Counted from the stretch's first letter, positions 8,808 to 17,135 are shown. The stretch is DNA of 32,080 nucleotides from Gammaproteobacteria bacterium (GCA_009926865.1 RFOD01000026.1:1-32080); one strand, 5' to 3'. Made by a program: numbers and translations. The notes: generated by a model not told the origin, from the sequence alone.

Positions 8808-8884
8808 TGGCGCGCCCGGAGAGATTCGAACTCCCGACCCTCAGGTTCGAAGCCTGATGCTCTATCCAACTGAGCTACGGGCGC
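8808..8884 (-). tRNA. tRNA-Arg (anticodon TCG), CCA encoded
   Basis: The minus strand folds as a complete 77-nt cloverleaf: acceptor stem GCGCCCG/CGGGCGC, D arm GCTC-AGTTGGATA-GAGC, anticodon stem TCAGG/CCTGA with loop CTTCGAA, five-base variable loop, T arm GGGAG-TTCGAAT-CTCTC, discriminator G and a genomically encoded CCA. Anticodon TCG decodes CGA and possibly CGG. A TAGACT hexamer about 20 bases upstream of the 5' end could be a -10 box. The SBP_bac_5 gene starts only about 50 bp beyond the 3' end in the same direction, so the tRNA promoter may also feed that operon. Confidence 0.97.
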
Positions 8885-9008
8885 TTACGTCAGTGCTGAG
8901 TCTAGCATCGACCAGCCCCCTCACGCGCAAGGTGGCACAACACGGCGCATGCACTTACTATTGGGATGTCCATTCGATGGGTTTTCGTTCAGTGAGGAAT
9001 GTTCTGCC

Positions 9009-9374
9009 ATGAAGACGATGCTTGCCTTGGCCGCTGCGGCCACCTTGCTTGCCGGTACGGCCCACGCGGCTTGCACCTACCCCCAATCGCCTGACAGCGT
9101 GCCGGATGGGTCAAAAGCCTCGCTAGAAGAAATGCTCGCCAGCCAAAAGCAGGTCAAGGGTTTCGATTCCAGCATTACCGACTATCAGGCCTGTCTGCAG
9201 AAAGAGCACGATGATGCGCTCGCAGCCAACCCTGATATGACGGACGATCAAAAGAACGAGCGCATGAAAATCCTCGTCCAGAAGCAAAATGCGGCGGTGG
9301 ATGAGGCCCAGCGCTGGGCAGATCAGCTTAATGCCCAGATTCGTGTCTACCGCGAAGCTAACGCCAAGAAATAA
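9009..9374 (+). CDS. small secreted helical protein of unknown function
   Basis: 121 residues beginning MKTMLALAAAATLLAGTAHA, a clear Sec signal peptide with an AHA/AC cleavage site. The mature ~100 residues are hydrophilic and mostly helical, with two cysteines (just after cleavage, and in DYQACLQKEHDD) that could pair in the periplasm. ASLEEMLASQKQVKGFDSSI and NERMKILVQKQNAAVDEAQRW look like helices or a short coiled coil. I recognise no named family with certainty; such proteins are common in gammaproteobacteria as hypothetical periplasmic proteins. The ATG at 9009 is preceded by GTGAGG; an earlier in-frame ATG at 8949 would bury the signal peptide inside the protein and is rejected. Confidence 0.8.
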   Translation: MKTMLALAAAATLLAGTAHAACTYPQSPDSVPDGSKASLEEMLASQKQVKGFDSSITDYQACLQKEHDDALAANPDMTDDQKNERMKILVQKQNAAVDEAQRWADQLNAQIRVYREANAKK

Positions 9375-9412
9375 TTTTTACGCCGCTCGGGCGATCGGCG
9401 CCACGCTGCGGC

Positions 9413-9440
9413 TTGTTGTCTACGCATGCCGGGATACACT
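9413..9440 (+). promoter_or_regulatory. putative sigma-70 promoter giving a leaderless moeA transcript
   Basis: TTGTTG at 9413-9418, a 16-base spacer and TACACT at 9435-9440 form a plausible -35/-10 pair. A start seven bases after the -10 box falls on the A of the moeA ATG at 9447, and no Shine-Dalgarno precedes that ATG, so the transcript may be leaderless. The consensus match and spacing are seen directly; leaderless initiation is inferred. Confidence 0.5.
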
Positions 9441-9449
9441 CCCGGCATG
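9425..9449. promoter_or_regulatory. perfect 10-bp inverted repeat spanning the moeA -10 box and start codon
   Basis: CATGCCGGGA (9425-9434) and TCCCGGCATG (9440-9449) are exact inverted repeats around a five-base centre TACAC. The centre is most of the proposed -10 hexamer and the right arm ends in the moeA ATG. The arrangement suits an operator for a dimeric regulator, or a hairpin hiding the start codon. It does not resemble the ModE operator, and no downstream T-run supports a terminator. Confidence 0.5.
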
Positions 9450-10655
9450 ATTTCTCCTGCTGAAGCCGATCAGCTCATTGCCGAGCATTTGACCTGCCTG
9501 CCCATCGAGTCCTTGCCACTCGTGCAGTGCTTTGGCTCGATCTTGCGTGAAAACATCTACGCCGAACGGGATCAACCCCCGTTTGACCGAGTCGCGATGG
9601 ACGGCGTTGCGTTATCGAGCGAGGCTGTGCGAGCGGGTCGACGCGAGTTCATATGGCAGGCCATGCAGGCAGCCGGTGATCCGCCACTGACCCTGCAAAA
9701 TGACGCCTCGGCGATCGAGATCATGACGGGGGCCGTGCTACCCGCCGGTGCGGACGCCATCGTCCCGGTCGAGCAGCTGCAACGCATACAGGAGAAGATC
9801 CTGCTCAACCCGGATCTACTCGTCAAAGCCCGACAGAATGTGCATGCGCGAGGTAGCGACGGTCTGCAGGGCACTCAACTATTGACGGCGGGGTTGAAAC
9901 TGGGCGGACCGGATATCGCCATCGCGGCGGGCGCAGGTATGGCGCGTATCCGCGTCAGCGCTCAACCGCGCATGTTGGTGGTCTCCACGGGTAATGAACT
10001 CATCGAACCCGGTGAAGCGATCGAGCCACATCAGATTCGCCGCTCCAACGCTTACGGCATGGTCGCGAGTCTCAGACAAAACGGCTTTCAAAGAATTGCA
10101 GATGATCATCTACCTGATGATTTCGATACCTTGAAGACGCGCCTGCGAGTCCACCTCGATACCCATGACGTGCTGATCCTCTCAGGCGGGGTCTCGATGG
10201 GTAAGCTCGATTTGATTCCCAAAGTCTTAGAGGAATTGGGCGTGCGTCAGGTCTTTCACAAGATCACGCAGCGACCCGGTAAACCTCTGTGGTTTGGCAT
10301 CGGGCCTGCCGGTACGGCGGTATTCGCGTTGCCGGGTAACCCCGTCTCGAGTCTCGTCTGTCTCACCCGCTACGTGATACCGGGGCTCTATCAGGCGATG
10401 GGTGAAAACACTATGCCACCCGAGCGCATCGCCTTAGCGGCCGAGTTTGAAGTCAAACCCGCACTCACCTATTTTTTACCAGTACGAGTTGTGCAGGATG
10501 ATTGGGGTCGGTTTTGGGCCGAGCCGCGGCCCACCAATGGGTCGGGTGATTTCAGTTCACTTAGCGGGACCGACGGATTTTTGGAACTGCCCCCAGGACC
10601 TCAGGCCTACGCCAAAGGTTTTGTGAGCCGCCTATATCGATGGAATAGAACGTGA
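9447..10655 (+). CDS. moeA: molybdopterin molybdotransferase MoeA
   Basis: 402 residues, close to the usual ~410. MoeA inserts molybdate into adenylylated molybdopterin in the cytoplasm, the last step of Mo-molybdopterin formation. Seen in order: N-terminal MoeA domain with PPFDRVAMDGVAL (catalytic-type Asp near residue 52), the jelly-roll segment with TGAVLPAGADAIVPVEQ, the G-domain with VVSTGNELIEPGE, ILSGGVSMGKLDLIPKVLEE and FALPGNPVSSLV, and the C-terminal domain IV. The ATG at 9447 is chosen because the family begins ISPAEA-like and the promoter places transcription there; an upstream ATG at 9426 lies in the inverted repeat. Its stop overlaps the moaA GTG, making it first gene of the Moco operon. 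Confidence 0.95.
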   Translation: MISPAEADQLIAEHLTCLPIESLPLVQCFGSILRENIYAERDQPPFDRVAMDGVALSSEAVRAGRREFIWQAMQAAGDPPLTLQNDASAIEIMTGAVLPAGADAIVPVEQLQRIQEKILLNPDLLVKARQNVHARGSDGLQGTQLLTAGLKLGGPDIAIAAGAGMARIRVSAQPRMLVVSTGNELIEPGEAIEPHQIRRSNAYGMVASLRQNGFQRIADDHLPDDFDTLKTRLRVHLDTHDVLILSGGVSMGKLDLIPKVLEELGVRQVFHKITQRPGKPLWFGIGPAGTAVFALPGNPVSSLVCLTRYVIPGLYQAMGENTMPPERIALAAEFEVKPALTYFLPVRVVQDDWGRFWAEPRPTNGSGDFSSLSGTDGFLELPPGPQAYAKGFVSRLYRWNRT

Positions 10656-11668
10656 ACGCCACCCCACGAGATACCTTGGGCCGCCCGATGCGCGATCTTC
10701 GGATCTCGGTCATGGATCGCTGCAACTTTCGCTGCCCGTATTGCATGCCCGCGCACACCTTCCATGAAGGTTATCGTTTTTTAAAATCTAGCGAACGCCT
10801 GAGCTTCGAAGAAATCACCCGATTAACGCGCATCGCCACGCGTATGGGGCTACGCAAACTACGCATCACGGGCGGCGAACCCCTGCTACGCCCTAACCTC
10901 GCCGACTTGATTGGTGATTTGTCCACAATGACGGGGATCGAAGATATTGCCTTGACCACGAATGGCATTCTGCTCGCCAAATACGCGACCGAGCTCAAAG
11001 CCGCAGGTCTTTCGCGTATTACCGTGAGTCTCGATAGTCTCGATCGCGAGATCTTTCAAAGTTTGAGTGGTGGCTTCGACGGCGTACAACAAGTATTAGA
11101 AGGCATTGACGCCGCGCTTCGAGCAGGTCTCACACCGCTCAAAATTAACGCGGTCATTCAGCGTGGCATTAATGATAACGGTGCGCTCGACCTAGTACGC
11201 CACTTCCGCGGCACCGGTGTAATCGTGCGTTTTATCGAATACATGGATGTCGGTAACCGTAACAACTGGCAAGCTGAGCGCGTGGTCCCCTCTGCAGAAC
11301 TCTTTGAGCGCATTAATGCGCAGTGGCCGCTAGAGCCGCTGCAACGCGACTATGTCGGTGAAGTCGCCGAGCGCTATGGCTTTCGAGACGGGCTTGGCGA
11401 AGTGGGCTTCATTTCCTCGGTCTCACAACCCTTTTGCGGCAGTTGCTCGCGCGCGAGACTCTCTTCGGAGGGACGGCTCTATACCTGTCTCTTTGCTGAG
11501 CAAGGCGTCGACCTTCGCACCGCTCTGCGGACTGGGGCCAGCGATGAACAGCTCCTCGAACAACTCATCAGCATTTGGAGCGGACGCAGTGATCGCTACA
11601 GTGAGCAACGCTTGGTCATGCGTGAGAGGCATACCGACAAAGTGGAAATGTTTCACATTGGTGGATAA
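10652..11668 (+). CDS. moaA: GTP 3',8-cyclase MoaA
   Basis: 338 residues; a radical-SAM enzyme that converts GTP to 3',8-cyclo-7,8-dihydro-GTP, the first Moco step. The N-terminal radical-SAM cluster motif MDRCNFRCPYCMP gives Cys24, Cys28 and Cys31. The C-terminal second 4Fe-4S motif is Cys262, Cys265 and Cys279 (CGSC-x13-C). RITGGEPLLRP is the SAM-binding GGE motif, and the chain ends in HIGG, the conserved C-terminal GG needed for activity in this family. The GTG start at 10652 overlaps the moeA TGA (GTGA), indicating translational coupling. The moaC ATG follows five bases after the stop. Confidence 0.97.
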   Translation: MNATPRDTLGRPMRDLRISVMDRCNFRCPYCMPAHTFHEGYRFLKSSERLSFEEITRLTRIATRMGLRKLRITGGEPLLRPNLADLIGDLSTMTGIEDIALTTNGILLAKYATELKAAGLSRITVSLDSLDREIFQSLSGGFDGVQQVLEGIDAALRAGLTPLKINAVIQRGINDNGALDLVRHFRGTGVIVRFIEYMDVGNRNNWQAERVVPSAELFERINAQWPLEPLQRDYVGEVAERYGFRDGLGEVGFISSVSQPFCGSCSRARLSSEGRLYTCLFAEQGVDLRTALRTGASDEQLLEQLISIWSGRSDRYSEQRLVMRERHTDKVEMFHIGG

Positions 11669-11673
11669 GGCAT

Positions 11674-12207
11674 ATGAGCCCGCGTAAACCCGTAGCCCGT
11701 TCGCAAACTGTGCAGCCAAAGAAAAAAGTCAGTCGCTCAGGCCTAACGCATTTAGACCCCAAGAATCGACCCCAAATGGTCGATGTGTCCAGTAAATCGG
11801 TCAGCCTGCGCACAGCGACCGCCGAGGCTCGCGTGGTGCTACCGACACCGGTACAACGGGCTTTGAAAGCGTCGGGACATCAATCCAAAAAAGGACCCGT
11901 CTTTGCGACGGCGATCATTGCCGGCGTGCAAGCGGTCAAGCGAACGGCGGAACTGATTCCGCTCTGTCACCCGCTGCCGCTTGAGCATATCGAGATCGAT
12001 ATCACACCCCAACGAGGGGGCGCTCTCCAGATCGTGTGCACTGTGAAAACACAGCACACCACGGGCGTGGAAATGGAAGCGTTAACCGGAGCGAGTGTCG
12101 CAGCGCTCACGATCTATGATATGTGCAAAGCGCTGTCCCACGATATCGTGATCGAGTCGGTGCGCTTGCGGAAAAAAACCGGGGGTAAGCGTGACTTTGA
12201 GCGCTGA
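11674..12207 (+). CDS. moaC: cyclic pyranopterin monophosphate synthase MoaC
   Basis: 177 residues; turns the MoaA product into cyclic pyranopterin monophosphate. The conserved core begins at about residue 33 (QMVDVSSK) and includes LIPLCHPLPLEHIEID (residues 95-109), GVEMEALTGASVAALTIYDM (131-150) with catalytic-type Asp149 and Lys152, and SVRLRKKTGGKRDF near the end. The first ~30 residues are a basic, Ser/Lys/Arg-rich extension absent from most MoaC proteins (about 160 residues). The TGA overlaps the next gene's GTG by 17 bases. Confidence 0.96.
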   Translation: MSPRKPVARSQTVQPKKKVSRSGLTHLDPKNRPQMVDVSSKSVSLRTATAEARVVLPTPVQRALKASGHQSKKGPVFATAIIAGVQAVKRTAELIPLCHPLPLEHIEIDITPQRGGALQIVCTVKTQHTTGVEMEALTGASVAALTIYDMCKALSHDIVIESVRLRKKTGGKRDFER

Positions 12208-13042
12208 GAGACCCCTCTTCGGCTTAGTATTGGCGGGTGGCCACAGCCGGCGGATGCAGCGCGATAAAGCGGCACTCGCCTACGCTGGGCAACCTCAATT
12301 GACCCGCGCGATGGCGCAACTCGCATCCCTCACGGATCAGTGCTTTGTCTCCGTTCGGCCCGACCAAGTTAATGAGCCATTGCGCGCGCAATGGCCCCAA
12401 ATCATTGATCGCGAAGGGGAGAGCGGCCCTCTGGCAGGCATCCGCGCCGCGCAGGCCTACGCACCTCATGCGGCTTGGTGGGTGCTCGCTTGCGATTTAC
12501 CGCGACTCGAGCCTGCGGCCTTAGAACATTTGCTTGCCAAACGTGATTCAAGTCAATTCGCGACCTGCTATCTGTCTGCTCATGATGGCTTACCGGAGCC
12601 GTTGTGCACCCTCTATGAACCGGCCTCGGCACCCGCATTAGAGCAATACGCGCGAAACGGCGGTCGATGTCCACGTAAGTTTCTTCTGACGCACCCTGTC
12701 TGCACGCTAGAGCCGTTTTCACCCGAGGCTCTCGACAACATCAATTCCGCAGATGAATATTGGCAAGCCATGCAAGATAGTCGCTTACACCACGCCCCTG
12801 CGCGTCGCTTAACGCTCAAATACTTTGCCGTGCTGCGCGAGCAAGCCGGTCGCAGTAGCGAAACCATTGAGACCGAGACGAGCTCGGCCGCTGCGCTCTA
12901 TGCAGAGCTGCGCGCCAAGTACGATTTCACGCTACCCGAGGCAATGCTGAAGGTAGCCATCAACGGCGAGTTTACCGATTGGAGCACACCACTCGCCGAC
13001 GGCGATGAAGTGGTCTTTATTCCACCCGTTGCGGGAGGCTAA
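12191..13042 (+). CDS. MobA-MoaD fusion: molybdenum cofactor guanylyltransferase joined to molybdopterin synthase sulfur carrier
   Basis: 283 residues in two parts. Residues 1-~193 are MobA-like nucleotidyltransferase: LVLAGGHSRRMQRDKAALAY (13-32, P-loop-like GTP site with Lys26), ESGPLAGIRAAQ, WVLACDLPRLEP (metal-binding Asp102) and LDNINSADEY. Residues ~205-283 are a full MoaD: LTLKYFAVLREQAG at the start and FIPPVAGG at the end, with the free C-terminal Gly-Gly that is adenylylated and thiocarboxylated. The linker is only about ten residues. MobA converts Mo-MPT to the bis-MGD form used by DMSO-reductase-family enzymes, as encoded at 18781. The GTG at 12191 lies inside moaC after GGGGGTAAGC. 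The TAA directly abuts the MoaE fusion gene. I know of no standard fusion of this pair. Confidence 0.93.
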   Translation: MTLSAERPLFGLVLAGGHSRRMQRDKAALAYAGQPQLTRAMAQLASLTDQCFVSVRPDQVNEPLRAQWPQIIDREGESGPLAGIRAAQAYAPHAAWWVLACDLPRLEPAALEHLLAKRDSSQFATCYLSAHDGLPEPLCTLYEPASAPALEQYARNGGRCPRKFLLTHPVCTLEPFSPEALDNINSADEYWQAMQDSRLHHAPARRLTLKYFAVLREQAGRSSETIETETSSAAALYAELRAKYDFTLPEAMLKVAINGEFTDWSTPLADGDEVVFIPPVAGG

Positions 13043-14644
13043 GTGTCCGCGGCGCGCTTTACATTTAGCCAAAGTCCCCTCGATGGCGCAGCCCTCAGAG
13101 AGCGCCTGACCGATGTACGCTGCGGTGGATTTTGTGCCTTTGAGGGCTGGGTACGCGACCACAACGAAGGTCGAGCCGTCCGTCGCCTTGAATATGAGGC
13201 CTTCGAAGCGCTCGCCGTCACCGAGGGCGAACGCATTATCGCCGAGGCCTGTGAGCGTTTTGGGGTCACGCGGGCGCTTTGCGTGCACCGAGTTGGCGAT
13301 CTCGATCTAGGCGAGATGGCTGTTTGGGTAGGTGTCAGCGCCGGCCATCGGGATGAAGCGTTCAAGGCGGCACGCTATATCATTGACGAAGTTAAACATC
13401 GTGTCCCGATCTGGAAAAAAGAGCATTACGTCGATGGGGATTCGGGCTGGGTGAATTGCGAGCGTTGCGCCGTGCACGCCCACGATCACTCCCACGATCA
13501 CGATCACGATCACGACCATCACCACGCCCAAGCACAGAGCCCGGCGACCGTGTCACCGTCCGTGGACTACAGCCGTCAGCGCGCGCTTGCGCAGGTGGGT
13601 GAGCCCGGTCAGGCAAAGCTACGCGCGAGTCGTGTCGCCGTCATTGGGGCCGGCGGACTTGGGGTCCCAGTGATGCAATATTTAGCGGGTGCGGGTATCG
13701 GCCATCTCACCGTCATCGATGGCGATGCGCTTCAGGCCTCTAATCTGCATCGGCAGACCTGGTACGCCTTAAGTGAGTGCGGGCAACCCAAAGCGCAGCT
13801 CGCCGAAGCACGTATTCGAGCCTTAAACCCAGAGGTATCGATCAAAAGTCACCTCGAGCGACTTTCCGCTCAAAACATCGACACCTTACTAGTGGAACAT
13901 GACGTACTGATCGATTGCTCGGATAATTTTCGCTGCAAATTTTTACTCAATGATTGGGCGCAAACCCACGGTGTGCCCCTCGTGACCGCGAGTGTCCACC
14001 AGTTTGAGGGTCAGCTACAGGTCATTGACCCGAGACGCCGTAGCAGTTGTCTACGCTGCCAATGGCCACGGGCCACCGAAGATGGTGTCGTGGGCACTTG
14101 CGCCGAAGCAGGTGTACTTGGCCCCACGCCCGGCGTACTCGGTAGCCTGCAGGCACTCGAGGCATTGAAATTGATTCTGGATATGCCAGGTTCGCTCGGC
14201 GATGAAGTCCTGCTCGTGGACTTACTGCACCTGGGCACCCAGCGCCTGCGTAGCCGACGCCGATCAGGCTGCCAAGATCGCTGTGCGCTATCTATGGAGG
14301 GGCTTGAGGCAGCGAAGGAAGCGGCACAAGCCACCTCGGCCATGACCGATAACGCGGCAGATCTCGAGCTTTTCTTTGATGATTTACGTATTGCAGAGCA
14401 ACAGGGTCTACAGCTGATCGATATCCGTGATCACAAAGAAATCGGACAAGCGCCCTTACCGCTTGCGAGTATCCCTCACCGCCCCATGCTGGAGTTACTT
14501 TCAGGCGACAACTTACCGCAGGCGGGACGCTACCTACTTATTTGCAGTCGTGGCCAACGCAGTCTCACGGCCGCCAGACGCCTACGGGAGCGCGGTCTCG
14601 AAGCCTATTCCCTTAAAGGGGGCGCGGTACGCTGGCAATCTTGA
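13043..14644 (+). CDS. MoaE-MoeB-rhodanese fusion: molybdopterin synthase large subunit with its E1-like sulfurylation module
   Basis: 533 residues. Residues 1-~142 are MoaE, with the catalytic Lys pair region KHRVPIWKKE (118-127). A His/Asp linker follows (145-161). Residues ~175-415 are a MoeB/ThiF adenylyltransferase: VAVIGAGGLGVPVMQYLAGA, VIDGDALQASNLHRQ, the thioester-type Cys353 in GTCAEAGVLGP, and zinc cysteines Cys336, Cys339, Cys410 and Cys414 (the last pair CxxxC rather than CxxC). Residues ~440-533 are a rhodanese domain with active-site loop CSRGQRS (Cys501). One chain could therefore activate MoaD, load sulfur and use it in molybdopterin synthase. The GTG start is directly after the previous TAA, with GGGAGG upstream. 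A shorter MoeB-rhodanese arrangement is known (MOCS3-like); joining MoaE is the odd part. Confidence 0.93.
   Translation: MSAARFTFSQSPLDGAALRERLTDVRCGGFCAFEGWVRDHNEGRAVRRLEYEAFEALAVTEGERIIAEACERFGVTRALCVHRVGDLDLGEMAVWVGVSAGHRDEAFKAARYIIDEVKHRVPIWKKEHYVDGDSGWVNCERCAVHAHDHSHDHDHDHDHHHAQAQSPATVSPSVDYSRQRALAQVGEPGQAKLRASRVAVIGAGGLGVPVMQYLAGAGIGHLTVIDGDALQASNLHRQTWYALSECGQPKAQLAEARIRALNPEVSIKSHLERLSAQNIDTLLVEHDVLIDCSDNFRCKFLLNDWAQTHGVPLVTASVHQFEGQLQVIDPRRRSSCLRCQWPRATEDGVVGTCAEAGVLGPTPGVLGSLQALEALKLILDMPGSLGDEVLLVDLLHLGTQRLRSRRRSGCQDRCALSMEGLEAAKEAAQATSAMTDNAADLELFFDDLRIAEQQGLQLIDIRDHKEIGQAPLPLASIPHRPMLELLSGDNLPQAGRYLLICSRGQRSLTAARRLRERGLEAYSLKGGAVRWQS
13475..13525 (+). repeat. GATCAC-type hexamer repeat encoding a His/Asp linker
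   Basis: Imperfect tandem copies of CACGAT encode alternating His and Asp (residues 145-161 of the MoaE-MoeB-rhodanese protein, ten His in seventeen residues). It lies exactly at the MoaE/MoeB domain junction, so it is a coding low-complexity linker. It could bind metal such as zinc, nickel or copper. Replication slippage may change its length between strains. Confidence 0.85.
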
Positions 14645-14697
14645 TTAAAGAACCGGGCCTCGTGGGGCGCCCTTCGCTCACGACCTGAGCGGATTTC

Positions 14698-15972
14698 TCA
14701 GGGCCGCACCTGACCCGATCCACGGACGACATATTTGTAGCTTGTCAGCTGCTCGACCCCGACTGGGCCGCGCGCATGAAACCGATCAGTCGAAATACCG
14801 ATCTCGGCACCCATGCCAAATTCTCCACCATCGGCATACTGCGTCGAGGCGTTATGGAGCACGATGGCGCTATCCACCCGCGACAAAAAGAGTTCTGCGG
14901 TGGCGGCATTGTCGGTGACGATACTTTCCGTATGCCCCGAGCCATATCGGGCGATATGCTCGATGGCCCCCTCCACGCCATCAACGACTTTCACCGCAAG
15001 GATGGCATCCAAATATTCCGTCCCCCAATCCGCCTCATTGGCCGCTGCAACGCGCGCATCGACCGCCTGAGTCTCGGCATCACCGCGCACAGCACAGCCT
15101 GCCTCGAGCAAGGCCCGAACGAGAGGCGCAAGCTGGGATGAGACGGCCGCGCGATCTACCAACAAGGTTTCTGCCGCCCCGCAAATCCCCGTCCGTCGCA
15201 GCTTGGCATTGAGCACAATGGATTCGGCCATGGCGAGCGTCGCATCGCGATCCACATAGACATGACAGTTGCCATCTAAGTGACCAATGACGGGGACACG
15301 GGCCTCGCGCTGCACGCGCTCCACCAGACTTTTGCCGCCCCGTGGCACGACGACATCAATGAATTCCCGCATCTCGGACAGCATCACGCCTACGGCTTCA
15401 CGATCGATCACTGGCACACGCTGCACAGCGCCAGCGGGCAATCCAGCAGCCTCGATACCCGCGATCATCGCTGCATGGATGGCAGCACTCGACTGCGCAC
15501 TCTCTGAGCCACCGCGTAGGATTGCGGCATTACCCGACTTCAAACACAGCGCTGCCGCATCCGCCGTTACGTTCGGGCGGCTTTCGTAGATGATGCCGAT
15601 GACACCAAGCGGCACCGCCACCCGAGAGATTTGTAGGCCATTGGGACGCTCCCAGGCCGCTAACACTCGACCCACCGGATTCGCGAGTGTCGCGACCTCT
15701 TCGACACCTCGCGCCATCGCCTCCACCCGCTTTGCATCAAGACGTAGGCGATCTTGCATCGCAGCACTCATCTGCCCAGAGGTCGCTGCACGCAAATCAA
15801 GCTCGTTCGCAGCGAGAATCTCGCCCACTCGCGCGCGTAGCTCAGCCGCAGCCCCTTGCAGCGCCGTATTTTTTTGCTCACTGGTCGCGCGCGCCAAAAT
15901 GGGCTGTGCCCGTCGGGCTGCACGCCCCAAGTCAAACATCAAATCTTTGATATCCAAACCCATCTCCATCAT
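14698..15972 (-). CDS. proA: gamma-glutamyl phosphate reductase ProA
   Basis: 424 residues, the expected size. It reduces gamma-glutamyl phosphate to glutamate-5-semialdehyde with NADPH, the second step of proline synthesis. Visible motifs are the cofactor segment [36 protein letters not shown], and the catalytic Cys264 in [14 protein letters not shown]; near the C-terminus is [18 protein letters not shown], the ProA PROSITE-type region. The ATG overlaps the proB stop (ATGA), giving the normal proB-proA order. It is convergent with the MoaE fusion gene across only 53 bp, in which I see no convincing terminator. Confidence 0.97.
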   Translation of the reverse strand: MMEMGLDIKDLMFDLGRAARRAQPILARATSEQKNTALQGAAAELRARVGEILAANELDLRAATSGQMSAAMQDRLRLDAKRVEAMARGVEEVATLANPVGRVLAAWERPNGLQISRVAVPLGVIGIIYESRPNVTADAAALCLKSGNAAILRGGSESAQSSAAIHAAMIAGIEAAGLPAGAVQRVPVIDREAVGVMLSEMREFIDVVVPRGGKSLVERVQREARVPVIGHLDGNCHVYVDRDATLAMAESIVLNAKLRRTGICGAAETLLVDRAAVSSQLAPLVRALLEAGCAVRGDAETQAVDARVAAANEADWGTEYLDAILAVKVVDGVEGAIEHIARYGSGHTESIVTDNAATAELFLSRVDSAIVLHNASTQYADGGEFGMGAEIGISTDRFHARGPVGVEQLTSYKYVVRGSGQVRP

Positions 15973-17111
15973 TGCATGACTAAATCGTCTCGATGGACGA
16001 GTTCATCACGCCCTGCAAAACCCACAATTTGTCGGATTTCATCACTCCGACGTCCCATAATTTGACGTACCTCAGCGTCATCATAGGCCACGATACCGCG
16101 AGCGATTTCCCGGCCTTCGTGGTTGAGCACACTCACCGTATCGCCACGATCAAAAGTCCCCTGCACTTCGCGCACCCCCGCCGGGAGCAGGCTTTTACCG
16201 GCTTGTAATGCGCGACAGGCGCCATCGTCGATGAGGAGCGCGCCCGCGGGCCTCAACACCCCCGCGATCCACTGCTTACGCGCCGTGACGGGATTCTCGA
16301 CGGGCTGAAACCACGTGCAGGGCGCACCATCCAAGACTCTCTTGAGAGGATGCTTGTGGGTCCCGGCCGCGATCCCGAGGTAACAGCCAGCCGCTACGGC
16401 AATGCGTGCAGCCGCTAGCTTTGCCGTCATCCCGCCCCGTCCAAAATCCGAGAGCGTGTCGCCACCCATCGCTTCAATTTCAGGCGTGATCTGCGCGACA
16501 TGTGTAATCAACATCGCCGTCGGGTCTCGACGTGGGTCAGCGGTATAAAGGCCATCAATGTCCGACAGCAACAAGACACAATCCGCTTCTACCATCTGTG
16601 CGACGCGCGCGGCGAGGCGATCATTATCGCCATAGCGAATCTCCGCGGTCGCCACCGTATCGTTTTCATTGATCACGGGCACTGCGCCGCGTTGCAGCAA
16701 AGTCTGAAGTGTCGCTCTGGCGTTGAGGTAACGCCGCCTTTGCTCACTGTCCTCAAGCGTCAAAAGAATCTGCGCGACGGGTACACCATGCTGCTCAAGC
16801 AAAGTTTGGTAGGCCTGTGCCAGACGTATCTGCCCAACTGCGGCGGCGGCCTGACTGTCTTCTAACCGCAAAGGACCCGCCGCCAGTCGTAAGTGCCTCC
16901 GACCCAGCGCGATGGCGCCTGAGGACACGAGGAGCACCTCGCGCCCAGCCGCTCGCAAGGCGATGACATCTTCAATCAGCGCAGCCAGCCAGTCACGATT
17001 CAACTCCCCCGTCGCGCCATTCACGAGTAGCGATGAACCGACTTTCACGACCAAACGACGTGAACCTTGCAGGGGATGGGGGGGGTACTCAGACAAAATG
17101 TGCGCAGTCAT
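15969..17111 (-). CDS. proB: glutamate 5-kinase ProB with PUA domain
   Basis: About 380 residues from the ATG at 17111, which follows GGAATC; an in-frame start at 17195 would add a non-conserved 28-residue leader and run into the neighbouring divergent gene. Residues ~1-260 are the amino-acid-kinase fold: [49 protein letters not shown] and [18 protein letters not shown]. The C-terminal ~100 residues form a PUA domain ([20 protein letters not shown], then [20 protein letters not shown]). It catalyses the proline-feedback-inhibited first step of proline synthesis. It is translationally coupled to proA. Confidence 0.97.
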   Translation of the reverse strand: MTAHILSEYPPHPLQGSRRLVVKVGSSLLVNGATGELNRDWLAALIEDVIALRAAGREVLLVSSGAIALGRRHLRLAAGPLRLEDSQAAAAVGQIRLAQAYQTLLEQHGVPVAQILLTLEDSEQRRRYLNARATLQTLLQRGAVPVINENDTVATAEIRYGDNDRLAARVAQMVEADCVLLLSDIDGLYTADPRRDPTAMLITHVAQITPEIEAMGGDTLSDFGRGGMTAKLAAARIAVAAGCYLGIAAGTHKHPLKRVLDGAPCTWFQPVENPVTARKQWIAGVLRPAGALLIDDGACRALQAGKSLLPAGVREVQGTFDRGDTVSVLNHEGREIARGIVAYDDAEVRQIMGRRSDEIRQIVGFAGRDELVHRDDLVMQ

Positions 17112-17135
17112 GCCATCGATTCCTTGAACGATGGC

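Noticed and set aside
1024-8884. Genomic island inserted at the tRNA-Arg
   Set aside because: No integrase, no direct repeat of the tRNA 3' end was noticed within the window and no clear composition shift is visible, so an island cannot be supported.
8623-9012. Plus-strand open frames across the tRNA (also 8669-8857), containing IRTPDPQVRSLMLYPTELRA-like and ARPERFELPTLRFEA-like sequence
   Set aside because: These are antisense translations of tRNA-Arg, a well-known source of false hypothetical proteins.
9425-9449. Inverted repeat before moeA considered as a terminator of the preceding gene
   Set aside because: No T-run follows, and the right arm contains the moeA start codon, so a regulatory role is more plausible.
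14645-14697. Terminator between the MoaE fusion gene and proA
   Set aside because: Only short imperfect stems (for example GCTCA/TGAGC) without T-runs are present in the 53-bp convergent gap.
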